Positions 18,565 through 27,814 of a stretch of 64,000 bases of DNA are shown here, piece after piece. Within the stretch, counting starts at the first letter, position 1. Each line of letters opens with the position of its first letter. Position numbers and translations under genes: made by a program. Source of the stretch: an uncultured Geobacteraceae bacterium (GTDB lineage: Bacteria; Desulfobacterota; Desulfuromonadia; Geobacterales; Pseudopelobacteraceae). Where the stretch lies: contig CAIUSO010000016.1 of the NCBI GenBank assembly GCA_903901875.1, forward strand, positions 20,519-84,518. The letters run 5' to 3'. The notes beneath the pieces were generated by a model. That model saw only the letters and a list, made by a program, of their open reading frames with translations, had not been told where the DNA came from and did not search any database.

Positions 18565-19884
18565 CTATTCTGCGGCAGACGGTTCGGCGTCAAGGATCAG
18601 CTCCGGCTCATCGGCTTCAAGATCCGTCTCCCTGTTCAGCACCCGCGTCATCCGTTCCATATCGAGTTCGTTTTCCCAACGGGACACCACCATGGTTGCC
18701 ACACCATTTCCCACCAGATTGGTCAGGGCCCGGGCTTCGGACATAAAACGGTCGATACCCAGAATAAGTGCCAGGCCGGCCACCGGAATGGTCGGGATAG
18801 CGGCAAAGGTGGCTGCCAAGGTAACGAAACCACTGCCGGTGACACCGGCGGCCCCCTTGGAGGTCAGCATCAACACACCGAGTATGGTCAGGGTCTGGGT
18901 CATCGTCAGGGGGGTGTTGGTGGCCTGTGCCACAAAGATGGCCGCCATGGTCAGATAGATGGAGGTTCCGTCCAGGTTGAAGGAATAGCCGGTGGGGATA
19001 ACCAGACCAACCACCGATTTGGCACAGCCGAGATTTTCCAGTTTTGCCATCATGCGTGGCAGCACGGACTCGGAAGATGAGGTACCGAGAACGATCAGCA
19101 GCTCCTCCTTGATGTAACTGATGAACTTGAAAATACTGAAGCCGCACAGCTTGCAGATAGTCCCGAGCACCACAAAGACAAACAGCAGACAGGTCAGATA
19201 GAAGCTCCCCATCAACATACCAAGTTTGGTCAGGGTACCAAGGCCGAATTTTCCGATGGTAAAGGCCATGGCACCAAAGGCACCGATCGGAGCGGCTTTC
19301 ATGATAATAGCAACTATGCCGAAAAATGCGTGGGAAAGCTGATCGATAAAACGGTAGACCGGCTTGCCCCGTTCACCAAGGGCTGCCAGGGCAAAACCAA
19401 AGAGAATAGCAAAAAACAGCACCTGGAGGATATCCCCTTTGGCAAAGGCATCAACCACGCTGCTCGGAATAATACCCATCAAAAAATCGGCCAGGCTATG
19501 GGATTTAGAGGCGGTTTCCGTATAGCCGGCCAGTCCTTTGGTGTCAAGCTTGGTGACATCGGCGTTCATCCCGACCCCCGGCTGGATCAGGTTGATCACC
19601 AGAAGGCCGATGCCCAGTGCCAATGTTGAAACCACCTCAAAATAGAGGAGTGCCTTTCCGCCAACCCGGCCCACCTTCTTCATGTCGTCCATCCCGGCAA
19701 TCCCGGTCACCACCGTGCAGAAAATAACCGGAGCGATGATCATCTTGATCAGCTTGATGAAGCCATCCCCCAGCGGCTTCATCGCCGCACCGGTTTCCGG
19801 ATAGAAGTGCCCCACACAGACCCCGATACTGATGGCCGTTAATACCTGGAAATAGAGATGCTGGTAAATTTTCTTCCCGTTCAT
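18565..19884 (-). CDS. dctA: C4-dicarboxylate/proton (or sodium) symporter DctA
   Basis: DAACS-family secondary transporter for succinate, fumarate, malate and related dicarboxylates. I start at the ATG 19882-19884 ('[18 protein letters not shown]', GGGAG 7 bases upstream), giving 439 residues; a 22-codon upstream extension has no homology. Key motifs: '[18 protein letters not shown]', the serine-rich re-entrant loop '[14 protein letters not shown]', '[16 protein letters not shown]' and '[13 protein letters not shown]'. A sigma-54 promoter lies about 80 bases upstream, and a sigma-54 activator with its sensor lies upstream on the same strand, the classical DctBD-dctA logic. Confidence 0.95.
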   Translation of the reverse strand: MNGKKIYQHLYFQVLTAISIGVCVGHFYPETGAAMKPLGDGFIKLIKMIIAPVIFCTVVTGIAGMDDMKKVGRVGGKALLYFEVVSTLALGIGLLVINLIQPGVGMNADVTKLDTKGLAGYTETASKSHSLADFLMGIIPSSVVDAFAKGDILQVLFFAILFGFALAALGERGKPVYRFIDQLSHAFFGIVAIIMKAAPIGAFGAMAFTIGKFGLGTLTKLGMLMGSFYLTCLLFVFVVLGTICKLCGFSIFKFISYIKEELLIVLGTSSSESVLPRMMAKLENLGCAKSVVGLVIPTGYSFNLDGTSIYLTMAAIFVAQATNTPLTMTQTLTILGVLMLTSKGAAGVTGSGFVTLAATFAAIPTIPVAGLALILGIDRFMSEARALTNLVGNGVATMVVSRWENELDMERMTRVLNRETDLEADEPELILDAEPSAAE

Positions 19885-19961
19885 GGCGTGTCTCCCTTTA
19901 TTGTCATATCCGTCGGCAGCTCTTTGCCGATCCCCAATCAATACAGTCATACGAATACAAG

Positions 19962-19978
19962 AGCAAGCAGAGTGCCAA
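19962..19978 (-). promoter_or_regulatory. Sigma-54 (-24/-12) promoter of dctA
   Basis: On the minus strand the sequence is TTGGCACTCTGCTTGCT. The -24 element TGGCAC and -12 element TTGCT are separated by 5 bases, and the invariant GG and GC are 10 bases apart, as required for RpoN. It sits 78 bases upstream of the dctA ATG. Confidence 0.88.
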
Positions 19979-20050
19979 TAGTGTATACATTTTTAAAGTG
20001 GCTGTTTTTATTTATATTTTAGTTATTTTTCGCTGGAACATGTGCGGGAA

Positions 20051-20149
20051 GTGGTATAACCAGAGAGAGGTACCACAGGAGATGTCTGTTGTTTTTTATT
20101 TGTAATTAATGGCAGTTATATGAGTATAACTTCCGTTATGGCCGATAAC
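20051..20149. promoter_or_regulatory. Inverted repeats upstream of dctA: possible activator sites
   Basis: Three symmetric elements lie 70-190 bases upstream of the sigma-54 promoter: GTGGTA/TACCAC with a 14-base spacer (20051-20076), AGTTATA-TGAG-TATAACT (20114-20131), and GTTAT-GGCCG-ATAAC (20135-20149). Distance and symmetry fit enhancer sites for a sigma-54 activator. The last two could instead be part of the 3' end of the response-regulator transcript, though no T run follows. The rest of 19885-20154 is A/T-rich and holds no gene. Confidence 0.35.
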
Positions 20150-20154
20150 TTTGA

Positions 20155-21582
20155 TTATACCCCTTCCCCAATAGCCCCACGCAATTTCAAGCGTTTGCTG
20201 AGGGCCGGCTGGGAGATCCCCAGAAGACGGGCCGCCATGGTCTGATTTCCGTTCGCACGTGCCATTGCCTCCTCCACCAGCAACTCGGCGGCTTCACCAA
20301 AGGTAGGCAGACGCTCTACTCCGGCAAAAAGATTGCGCTCAGCCCGGGGGACAACCATCTGCTGCTTTGATTCCGGTCGAATGATCGTTGTGAGAAAGGT
20401 CTCCATGGAGAGAACCCGATCCCGGTGTACGCTGACGGCGTTGTAGACCAGTGCCTTCAGCTCCCGGACATTGCCGGGAAAATTGTAGGTTGCCAGCAGC
20501 TGTAACAGTTCACGGGGAGGTGTCGGTTTTTTCTTGCCGAGGGCTCGGGCCGATTCCTCCAGGAAATGATCCAGCAGCGGTGGCAGGTCCCCCTTCCGTT
20601 CCCGGAGCGGTGGAATAGCAACCATATGGGTGCAGAGCCGGTAGTAGAGATCCCGGCGGAACGAGCCGGCTTCCTGCTTATGGGAGAGATTCTGATGGGT
20701 AGCAACCACGATACGGGCTTTGAGACGCTTGGGACGGTCACTGCCGAGGGGAAAATACTCCCCCTCCTGGAGAAGGCGGAGCAGCTTGACTTGCGAAGGG
20801 ATACTCAAATCACCGATTTCATCGAGAAACAGGGTGCCATCGGCCGCCTCCTCGATCATGCCCCGCCGAGGCTGATCGGCACCGGTAAAGGCACCCCGCA
20901 CATGGCCGAACAGGGTGTCGGCAAATACTACGTCATCAAGCCCCGCCACATTAACCGACACCAATTGCCCCCGGCACCCGCTCAGCGTGTGGGCGGCACG
21001 GGCAATCAACTCTTTCCCCACACCACTCTCCCCCAGTATCAGCAACGGCTCCCCGCTCAGTGCCACCGCTTCGATATAGGAAAAAATGGCCTGCATGGTA
21101 CGGTCAGTGGTGACAATGCCGCGAAAGGCGGCCGGACACTTCACCGTTCCCGAAAGCATCCTGCTGGACATTTCCCGGTTCTGCCGCTCCAGCTCCAGCA
21201 CCCGGATAGCACGGAGCACACCACTCACCAGCCGATCCTCTTCCACGGTTTTGACAAAATAGTCAAAGGCCCCCTGCTTGATACAGCTCACGGCACTCTC
21301 GATCTGATTCATACCGCTGATGACGATAATGGCAATTTCCGGATGCCGCTCGGAAATCATGCCGATCAGCTGTTCCCCCCCCAGATGGGGCATGGTTAAA
21401 TCCAGCAGCACCAGACCAATTTCGTGTTGTTCCAGCAGCTCCATGACCAGGCGGCTGTCCTGACAGGTGAGGATATTGGTAATCCCGGCCGAACGTTCCA
21501 GGGTGAGACTGAGGGAGCGGAGCCAGGCCGGCTCATCATCAACCAGCAGAACACCGAAGTGGGGATAGTGGGATGGATTCAT
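20155..21582 (-). CDS. Sigma-54-dependent NtrC-family response regulator (DctD-like)
   Basis: A 475-residue activator with three domains. The receiver has acidic pocket D15/D16 and phospho-acceptor D61 in 'VLLDLTMP'. The AAA+ domain has Walker A 'GESGVGKELIARAAH', the sigma-54 contact loop 'GAFTGA' and 'DGTLFLDEIGDL'. A C-terminal Fis-type helix-turn-helix contains 'NQTMAARLLGISQPALSKRLK' in two blocks. Phosphorylation should drive ATP-dependent opening of RpoN promoters. It overlaps the sensor gene by 4 bases (ATGA). The dctA sigma-54 promoter is the nearest target, which makes a DctD-like role likely. A wider regulon cannot be excluded. Confidence 0.93.
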   Translation of the reverse strand: MNPSHYPHFGVLLVDDEPAWLRSLSLTLERSAGITNILTCQDSRLVMELLEQHEIGLVLLDLTMPHLGGEQLIGMISERHPEIAIIVISGMNQIESAVSCIKQGAFDYFVKTVEEDRLVSGVLRAIRVLELERQNREMSSRMLSGTVKCPAAFRGIVTTDRTMQAIFSYIEAVALSGEPLLILGESGVGKELIARAAHTLSGCRGQLVSVNVAGLDDVVFADTLFGHVRGAFTGADQPRRGMIEEAADGTLFLDEIGDLSIPSQVKLLRLLQEGEYFPLGSDRPKRLKARIVVATHQNLSHKQEAGSFRRDLYYRLCTHMVAIPPLRERKGDLPPLLDHFLEESARALGKKKPTPPRELLQLLATYNFPGNVRELKALVYNAVSVHRDRVLSMETFLTTIIRPESKQQMVVPRAERNLFAGVERLPTFGEAAELLVEEAMARANGNQTMAARLLGISQPALSKRLKLRGAIGEGV

Positions 21583-23369
21583 GGGGCAACTCCTTGGGGT
21601 ACGGAAAGATCACAGGCCGGGACATGGGGAGCGTGACCTGTTCTGCCGGTACTCTGGCACGGGATGGTCAGCGTCACGGTGGTCCCCTGGCCGGGGCGGG
21701 AGGCAAATTCCAACAGGCCGTGATGTTCCTTGACAATGGTGGCGGAAACCGACAGACCCAGACCGGTACCGCCGTTCTCCCGCCGGGTGGTAAAAAACGG
21801 GTCCGTCAGGCGGGGCACATGCTCGGGGGCGATACCGCACCCCTCATCCACCACAGTCAGAACTACCGTGCCGGAATCAGGGTCATGGCGTGTCGTCAGA
21901 AATATGCCGGAGGTGTCGTCGGGCAGTGCCTGACAGGCGTTCAGGATAAGGTTGAGCACCACCTGTTCTATCCGCTGTCCGCTCCCCAGGACGGGAGGCA
22001 GGTCAGTGCCGTAATGTGCCTCGAAATGACCGGTTGATGAGCGGATGGTCGCATCGACCAGCCTGACCGCCGCCTGGACCACCCCGTTGAAATTGATCGG
22101 TTCGGTGGACGCCGTGGTGTCCTGGCGGGCAAAGTCCTTCAGCTCCTCCACAATCCGTTTGATCCGGTTGGCACCTTCCTGCATCCCCTCCAGCAGATAG
22201 GGAACTTCATCACGCATGCGGGAGTAGGGAAGCCCCCCCAGGGTAAAATCCCCCTGGCTTCGGTAGTGGGCCTCAAGTACCTCTTCCGCATCCTGATACA
22301 CCTCCCGGAGAATCGGCATATTGAGCAGGATAAGGCCATTGGGGTTGTTGATTTCATGGGCCACCCCGGCCACCAGAATACCGAGGGAAGCCATTTTATC
22401 GGTCTGGATCAACTGATCCTGATGGAGTTTCAACTCGTCCAGGGCCCGTTTCCGTTCGGCCACTTCAAGGGCCAGTTCCCTGGTGCGCTGGGCAACCCGC
22501 AGTTGCAATGACCGTGACCAGGCCACCGTTCCGGCAAGTATCAGCAGCAACGGCCCCAACACCAGGGTACCGTACCAGACCACCCGTTCCCAGGAAACCT
22601 TGGGAGGGCCGAGAACCCCGAGCCACCGGTCATAAATCTCCTGATACTGGCCGGTTTTCTTCAAGATGGCCAGCCCCTCGTTGAAGCGGGCCAGCAGCTC
22701 CTCATTGCCCTTTTTTACCCCGTAGCAGTATTTTTGCGTCGAGATGCTCCGGGCCACCGGCACCAGATTGGACAGCTTATGTTCCCGAATAAGGTACATG
22801 CCGGGGAGCATGGCCAGCACCGCATAATCATGTTCACCGGAGGCGAGTTGCCTGAGGGCATCGGCGGGGGTAGCGGTCATGTTGAGATTCGGGGCAAAAC
22901 CGAGGGAGGTCAGATAGTCATGCATGATCCCATCCCGGAAGACGATGATCTCCTTACCGCGCAGCTGCTCGATACTGCTCACCGGCGCGGTATCTTTGCG
23001 GGCAAAGATCGCATGGTTGATGATGGTATGGGGGGGAGAAAACGAGAGGGTTCGGGTCCGTTCCTCCGAATAGGAGATACCCTGCAATACCCCGACGGAG
23101 CCGTTCAGCAGGGCGTTCCGCATCTCCGACCAGCCTCCAAAACGAAACTGGACCTTCATCCCCATGACGTCGGCAATGGCCCGGGTTAAATCAACATTGT
23201 ACCCGGTCGGCTGCCCGTCCTTATCAAGAAATTCATAGGGGGGATAATCCCGATCCCCCCCCACAATAACGATCTGCGGAGAAGACACATCCATTTCCGC
23301 CCCTTCCCCGAAGATCGGCAGGAGGAGGCACACCAGGCACATGAGCGTTATTAGGGAAAAGCTACCCAT
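21579..23369 (-). CDS. Hybrid periplasmic-binding-protein (SBP_bac_3) sensor histidine kinase
   Basis: A 596-residue membrane kinase. A signal/anchor helix is followed by a periplasmic solute-binding domain of family 3 (about residues 30-255; 'YPPYEFLDKDGQPTGYNVDLTRAIADVMGM' in consecutive motifs). Next come a transmembrane helix near 265-285, a coiled coil, the HisKA helix with His338 in 'GVAHEINNPNGLI', and an HATPase domain with 'GTGLGLSVS'. The binding-protein input implies direct sensing of a small periplasmic ligand, in this family often an amino acid; a dicarboxylate is possible given dctA nearby. It is co-translated with the sigma-54 response regulator. No PAS domain is visible. Confidence 0.92.
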   Translation of the reverse strand: MGSFSLITLMCLVCLLLPIFGEGAEMDVSSPQIVIVGGDRDYPPYEFLDKDGQPTGYNVDLTRAIADVMGMKVQFRFGGWSEMRNALLNGSVGVLQGISYSEERTRTLSFSPPHTIINHAIFARKDTAPVSSIEQLRGKEIIVFRDGIMHDYLTSLGFAPNLNMTATPADALRQLASGEHDYAVLAMLPGMYLIREHKLSNLVPVARSISTQKYCYGVKKGNEELLARFNEGLAILKKTGQYQEIYDRWLGVLGPPKVSWERVVWYGTLVLGPLLLILAGTVAWSRSLQLRVAQRTRELALEVAERKRALDELKLHQDQLIQTDKMASLGILVAGVAHEINNPNGLILLNMPILREVYQDAEEVLEAHYRSQGDFTLGGLPYSRMRDEVPYLLEGMQEGANRIKRIVEELKDFARQDTTASTEPINFNGVVQAAVRLVDATIRSSTGHFEAHYGTDLPPVLGSGQRIEQVVLNLILNACQALPDDTSGIFLTTRHDPDSGTVVLTVVDEGCGIAPEHVPRLTDPFFTTRRENGGTGLGLSVSATIVKEHHGLLEFASRPGQGTTVTLTIPCQSTGRTGHAPHVPACDLSVPQGVAP

Positions 23370-23374
23370 GGTTT

Positions 23375-24514
23375 CTACACCAGCTCCTCAATGGTACCAC
23401 CCGGCTTCAGCAGATAGCGGCTACCACGCCACATCACCCGATTACCAAGGAATGAAAGTGCCCAGGTACAAAAGGCCAGCATATCCCGCAGCGGAAGAAG
23501 CCAGAGCCAGCGGGGGAAGAGGTTATCCTGAACAAACCGGCGGCTGAACAGGGTACACACCCCGAATCGCACCCCGTAAAGCAACGCCACCGCCAGAATC
23601 GCCTCCACGGGGGATGGTGCCACCAGCGATGCCAGGAGGAGTGCCGGAAAGGGGAGAATGAGGCCGGAAGCCAGATAACCGAAGGGGCGACTGACCCGCA
23701 TGGTCCGGGCCCACCGGAGCTGCCGTGACAGTACGGTCATGAGGTTTTCCGGCTGAATGACACTTTCAACCAGGCACCGGTCAAGGACCACCTGCCAGCC
23801 GGCACGATGGATCCTGTTGCCAAGTTGATAATCATCGGCCAAAAATCGCGCCAGTGCCTCGAAGCCACCAACGGCCAGCAAGGCCTCCCGCCGAACCGCC
23901 ATCGAAGCTCCCAGACCAAAGGAGAGCCCTTCCAGATGCCGTGCCACCAGCACATTGGGTATCATTTCAGCGGTGAAGCCGGTCGCTTCCACTGCGGTGG
24001 CGATGCCATGGACATCGGAGGTGCGATAGAGCGAGGTGGCCATACCGACCCGGGGATCGGAAAAATGTCCGGTGATGGAGCTGAGATAGTCGGCGGGAAC
24101 GAACACATCACTGTCGCAGATGACAATTATCCCATGACGGGCATGGCTCCAGGCGTTGATCAGATTGGAAATTTTGCGGTTCGGCCCCTGTTCGGCCGGG
24201 TTAATGACCAGGGTAATGGTGTGGTTGACAAAATCATCAATCAGCTGATGGATGACCGGTATGACCGGGTCATCGGCCGATGCCACGGAGAAAATAATCT
24301 CCTGCTCACCGGCATACTCCTGACAGCAGAAGGAGGCAAAATTATCGTAACTGTCCCCGTCCATCCCCTTGACCGGTTTCAAGATGGTCACCGCCGGAGC
24401 GAAACCGCTGACCGGCTGGCGGGGCCTGAAAAAGCGCAGGGCGCACCAGAGGGAAATCAGTGAATAGACCAGCGCGGGAAGCACCACCATGAAGGGAAGC
24501 AGCGTACGCACCAT
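23375..24514 (-). CDS. hpnI: HpnI-like hopanoid-associated glycosyltransferase (GT2/GT21)
   Basis: Membrane glycosyltransferase of the ceramide-glucosyltransferase-like group, 379 residues. An N-terminal transmembrane helix is followed by the GT-A domain with 'TILKPVKGMDGDSYDNFASFCCQEY' (as blocks), DxD in 'VICDSDVFVP', 'LADDYQLGNRI' and the processive-type 'SRQLRWARTMRVSRP'. Three hydrophobic helices then end the protein. HpnI adds N-acetylglucosamine to bacteriohopanetetrol. No other hopanoid gene is in view, and a general lipid glycosyltransferase cannot be excluded. It sits 5 bases upstream of the sensor kinase and directly after the MnmM-like methyltransferase gene. Confidence 0.8.
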   Translation of the reverse strand: MVRTLLPFMVVLPALVYSLISLWCALRFFRPRQPVSGFAPAVTILKPVKGMDGDSYDNFASFCCQEYAGEQEIIFSVASADDPVIPVIHQLIDDFVNHTITLVINPAEQGPNRKISNLINAWSHARHGIIVICDSDVFVPADYLSSITGHFSDPRVGMATSLYRTSDVHGIATAVEATGFTAEMIPNVLVARHLEGLSFGLGASMAVRREALLAVGGFEALARFLADDYQLGNRIHRAGWQVVLDRCLVESVIQPENLMTVLSRQLRWARTMRVSRPFGYLASGLILPFPALLLASLVAPSPVEAILAVALLYGVRFGVCTLFSRRFVQDNLFPRWLWLLPLRDMLAFCTWALSFLGNRVMWRGSRYLLKPGGTIEELV

Positions 24515-24515
24515 C

Positions 24516-25106
24516 TCAGCACCCCCTCTGAACGAGCATCAGATAGGGAGCGGTGACCGGCACATTGACCTGCCCCATGCGCCAGCAGTGGTAGCGACGG
24601 GGATCAAGCCCGACCACCCACCGTTCCACCGCCGTGCGTTCATCGTCTCCCCCCGGGTGCCCCGGATAGATCGTCACCATGACACTCCCCCCTCTCGCCA
24701 GAAGCGACAAAGCCTGTGACAGGGCGGAAACGGTGCTGTCTGCATGGGTAATAACAGTGCGATCCCCTCCCGGCAGGTAGCCCAGATTGAACAGCACCAG
24801 ATTGAGCGGAACCGAAACCCGCTCCGCCATCTCCCCGTGGCTGACATTGAGCAGTGTTACCCGCTCGGCGACTCCCGCTTCAGCCACCCGGCGACCGGTC
24901 TCGCCAATGGCCTCTGGCTGGATATCGAACCCCACAACCGTGCCGGTGGTCCCTACCAACCGGGCCAGCAGCAGGGTATCATGGCCGTTGCCACAGGTGG
25001 CATCTACCACCTGGTCACCGTCATGGACCAGACTCTGCAGCAGCAGATGTGACAGTGGTACCGGTCCCCGCAGAAAAGGGGGATAACAATCGAAGGAATC
25101 ATTCAT
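24516..25106 (-). CDS. YtqB/MnmM-like class I SAM-dependent RNA methyltransferase
   Basis: A 196-residue methyltransferase of the 'rRNA methylase' family PF06962. The SAM-binding motif is 'QVVDATCGNGHDTLLLARLVG', with 'VVGFDIQPEAIGETGRRV' as motif II and 'VLFNLGYLPGGDRTVITHADSTVSAL' (as blocks) as the family signature. The 'YPGHPGGDDERTAVE' segment is also typical. Bacillus YtqB was shown to be MnmM, the enzyme making mnm5s2U34 in tRNA, so that is the best guess here. hpnI begins one base after its stop. It is divergent from the RluA-family gene. Confidence 0.85.
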   Translation of the reverse strand: MNDSFDCYPPFLRGPVPLSHLLLQSLVHDGDQVVDATCGNGHDTLLLARLVGTTGTVVGFDIQPEAIGETGRRVAEAGVAERVTLLNVSHGEMAERVSVPLNLVLFNLGYLPGGDRTVITHADSTVSALSQALSLLARGGSVMVTIYPGHPGGDDERTAVERWVVGLDPRRYHCWRMGQVNVPVTAPYLMLVQRGC

Positions 25107-25189
25107 GGAAAAGAGGTTACCAGAATACCACCGCTTTCGCTATGGGGAATTTATTTGTAATTTACGGGCAAACAGGGTAGTACAGCACC

Positions 25190-26074
25190 ATGATCATACG
25201 AAAAGCGGTGGGAAAAGAGCAGAATGGCTGTCGGCTCGACGATGCCGTCGCGGTTCTCTGTAATGGCGTCAGCAAATCAGAGGCACGGCGCATTATCGAC
25301 CGGGGGGGATGCACCGTCAATGTGGCCCTGGTGCGGGTGGCATCACGCAGTGTCAAGACCGGTGACGTCATTGAAGTCGGCATCATGGAAAGCGGGCGCT
25401 TTGAAGAGTTGCAGCTGCCCCCTGAAGCACTCCTGTACGAGGATGGCGAGCTGATCGCCGTCAACAAGCCGGCCGGCATCAACAGCCAGCGCACCCCCTA
25501 CCAACTGAAGGGAACTCTGGAATACTGGGTGACCGAATACTTCAAGGGGCAGGGGAGCGGCGAAGCGGCCCGGGTTGTCCATCGCCTTGACCGGGGCACC
25601 TCGGGGGCCATGCTTTTTCCGAAAAGCAGAAGTGGTGCCGCCTGGCTCTCCCGGCTATTTCAGGAGGGGCTGGTGGAAAAACGCTACCTGGCTCTGGTGG
25701 CCGGCTGCCCGCCACAACAAACTTGGAAGGTAGACGGCCCCATCGGCAAGGTGGGACCGGCTCGGTACGGCATAGTCGAGGGGGGAAAACCATCGGCAAC
25801 CGAATTCACCATGGTGGCCCAATCCGCCAGCCATTCCCTGATCGAAGCGCGACCGCTCACCGGACGAACCCACCAAATCAGGGTCCATCTGGCCTCGGTG
25901 GGTCTGCCGATCATGGGTGACACCACCTACGGGGGGGAGCAAGCCACCCGGATGATGCTGCACTGCTCTGCGATGACCTTTTTAACCCCTCACAACACCC
26001 CGGTCACGGTAACCGCCCCACTCAACGGTGAATTTGCCCGGATCGTTTCAGAGCTCACTCCGCCAGCTGCCTGA
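25190..26074 (+). CDS. RluA-family pseudouridine synthase
   Basis: RNA pseudouridine synthase of 294 residues. An N-terminal S4 RNA-binding domain (about residues 14-70) precedes the RluA catalytic domain, with catalytic aspartate D134 in 'HRLDRGTSGAMLF', 'KRYLALVAG' and 'TGRTHQIRVHLASVGLPIMGD' (as motifs). Members modify 23S rRNA (RluC/RluD) or tRNA. The target cannot be assigned from these motifs. A short stem (CTGCC-TGAC-GGCAG at 26067-26080) followed by TATTTTT overlaps the stop and might act as a weak terminator. The gene is convergent with amrA, 11 bases away. Confidence 0.92.
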   Translation: MIIRKAVGKEQNGCRLDDAVAVLCNGVSKSEARRIIDRGGCTVNVALVRVASRSVKTGDVIEVGIMESGRFEELQLPPEALLYEDGELIAVNKPAGINSQRTPYQLKGTLEYWVTEYFKGQGSGEAARVVHRLDRGTSGAMLFPKSRSGAAWLSRLFQEGLVEKRYLALVAGCPPQQTWKVDGPIGKVGPARYGIVEGGKPSATEFTMVAQSASHSLIEARPLTGRTHQIRVHLASVGLPIMGDTTYGGEQATRMMLHCSAMTFLTPHNTPVTVTAPLNGEFARIVSELTPPAA

Positions 26075-26085
26075 CGGCAGAATTC

Positions 26086-26637
26086 CTATTTTTCTCCAAA
26101 CACCTGGGCACTGAACAGATAGATATCGCATTCCCCCTGCCAGGCATCGGGGGGCAAGCCGGCCTTGGCGCAGGTGTGCTGAAGGAACTGATCACGGTTC
26201 CAGCCATATTCGGTCGCCACCTGGGGGAGCAGCACCCCCCGGTTATTCCCCTTGATAATGTAGATGCCATGGACACCAACCTGGATTTCATCGACCGATG
26301 CGGCCTTCACGAGGGGTGAGAGCACCGAAATATCGATCTCGAAATCCGTCAGATCATCACTCTTCATGGGGTGAAAGCGGGGGTCACGGGCCGCAGCGGA
26401 AACCGCCATCTCCTGCACCAGCTGATAGAGCGGCTGGTTGGAAATAAAATTACCGATACACCCCCGCAGGGCCCCCTGTTTTTTGATGGTGACAAAACAG
26501 CCGGAGCGGAGCAGCAGCCCCGGCGAGGGTTCACCGGTGATAGCGGGCACTTTCTGGCTGGTTACATAACTGACAATGGTGCCACGGGCGATCCTCAACA
26601 GATCAAGTTGTTCAGCGGCATTCAATAATTCGCTCAT
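26086..26637 (-). CDS. amrA: AmmeMemoRadiSam system protein A (AMMECR1 domain)
   Basis: A 183-residue AMMECR1-domain protein. Typical signatures are 'FVTIKKQGALRGCIGNF' (with the conserved LRGCIG), 'VSAAARDPRFHP' and 'EIDISVLSPL', with 'VLLPQVATEYGWNRDQFLQHTCAKAGLPPDAW' (split) near the end. In many bacteria it belongs to the three-gene AmmeMemoRadiSam set (with a Memo-like protein and a radical-SAM enzyme) of unknown function; here neither partner is adjacent. It lies 34 bases downstream of def on the same strand. Confidence 0.9.
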   Translation of the reverse strand: MSELLNAAEQLDLLRIARGTIVSYVTSQKVPAITGEPSPGLLLRSGCFVTIKKQGALRGCIGNFISNQPLYQLVQEMAVSAAARDPRFHPMKSDDLTDFEIDISVLSPLVKAASVDEIQVGVHGIYIIKGNNRGVLLPQVATEYGWNRDQFLQHTCAKAGLPPDAWQGECDIYLFSAQVFGEK

Positions 26638-26671
26638 ACTATACCCCCTTACCCATGTTTTTTACCTGGCA

Positions 26672-27175
26672 TTAATAACTTTTACGTCGAAACAGACCGG
26701 TTTTGATACTCACCACCCGGTCAAGGAACAGCACCCCATCCAGGTGATCCATCTCATGCTGGATGGCGACGGCCTCAAAACCACTGGCCAAAATCTCCCG
26801 TTCCGTGCCGTCCGGCTCGGTGAAGCGGAGCGTGATTTGCGTATTCCGCTCCACATCACCGGTATAATCGGGAATGCTCATGCACCCCTCACGCATGGTG
26901 GCAATGCCGGAACGGGCGATGATCTCCGGGTTGACCATGCAGAGCCGGCCATGGTTATTCTCTTTTCCGAAGCGGTTTTTTGACACATCAACGACACAGA
27001 CCCGCAGGGTCACCCCGATCTGGGGGGCGGCCACACCGACCGAACCGGGACCGGCCACCATGGTATCCACCAGATCCCCGATAAGGGTATGGATCGGAGG
27101 ATCAATCTGTTCAACACGGTTGCAGAGTTTTTTCAATACCGGATGGGGATACCGGAGAATTGGCTGGATCGGCAT
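26672..27175 (-). CDS. def: Peptide deformylase
   Basis: Metalloenzyme removing the formyl group from nascent N-terminal methionine. From the ATG at 27173-27175 ('MPIQPILRYPHPVLKK') it has 167 residues. Motif 1 is 'GVAAPQIG' (47-54), motif 2 is EGCMS (96-100, a Leu-to-Met variant of EGCLS) with metal ligand C98, and motif 3 is HEMDH with ligands H140/H144 and catalytic E141. An upstream in-frame extension exists but lies inside the ACT-domain gene. The start codon is one base after the stop of the GcvR-like gene, suggesting coupled translation. Confidence 0.96.
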   Translation of the reverse strand: MPIQPILRYPHPVLKKLCNRVEQIDPPIHTLIGDLVDTMVAGPGSVGVAAPQIGVTLRVCVVDVSKNRFGKENNHGRLCMVNPEIIARSGIATMREGCMSIPDYTGDVERNTQITLRFTEPDGTEREILASGFEAVAIQHEMDHLDGVLFLDRVVSIKTGLFRRKSY

Positions 27176-27176
27176 T

Positions 27177-27737
27177 TCAGAACACCACCGGGGTAATAAT
27201 CCGCACAGCGATCTCGACGTGGAGTTCCGCTTTAAGCTCTGCCAGCAGGGCCTCAACCCCTTCGGCCGTCTCGCCTTCCGGCAGGGCTACTTCCAGCATC
27301 AGCACGTATACCGGCTCGGTCTCACTGCCGATCAGCTTGGTATTCAGGTCGGTTATATTTATGGAGCGGGTCGCCAGCTCACGGGTCACCCGATAGACAA
27401 TCCCCGGTTGATCGGCACCATAGACCGAAATCATGCAGATTTCTCCATCCGGTTCCTGACGTACAATCTCGTCACCATGGAGGGTTCGCACCCCCAGGCT
27501 CATACCGATCCGGTCACAAACCGGCGTCAACTCTTCAAGAAGCCCCTTTTCACCGGACCGGCTCTTCAACGAAACAATCAGGATCATGGCAAACTCACCG
27601 GCCAGCATGGTGCAACTGGAATCAGCAATATTGCCTCCCAGCCTGAAGAGCCCTTCGGTTATGGCAGCAACAATACCGGGGCGATCCTTACCGACCACTG
27701 AAACGGCATAATGGGTTGTTTCCTGTTCTGAAGTCAT
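27177..27737 (-). CDS. ACT-domain protein, GcvR-like
   Basis: A 186-residue protein consisting of two ACT domains: 'HYAVSVVGKDRPGIVAAITEGLFRLGGNIADSSCTMLAGEFAMILIV' (motif blocks) in the first half and 'MISVYGADQPGIVYRVTRELATRSINITDLNTK' in the second. GcvR of E. coli has the same layout and represses the glycine cleavage operon by binding GcvA. Here no gcv gene is near, so an amino-acid-sensing regulatory role is all that can be claimed. It is the first gene of an ACT-def-amrA unit. Confidence 0.85.
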   Translation of the reverse strand: MTSEQETTHYAVSVVGKDRPGIVAAITEGLFRLGGNIADSSCTMLAGEFAMILIVSLKSRSGEKGLLEELTPVCDRIGMSLGVRTLHGDEIVRQEPDGEICMISVYGADQPGIVYRVTRELATRSINITDLNTKLIGSETEPVYVLMLEVALPEGETAEGVEALLAELKAELHVEIAVRIITPVVF

Positions 27738-27814
27738 TGGTTCACCTCAAAGAGATATAATTCTTCGTTTTCGTTCATTTTATTCGGTGATAAAAGCAAC
27801 GATGCCACATTTTA

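Noticed and set aside
20566..21399. 277-codon plus-strand ORF
   Set aside because: Antisense to the well-supported response regulator.
26874..27701. 275-codon plus-strand ORF
   Set aside because: Antisense to def and the ACT-domain gene, both of which have clear motifs.
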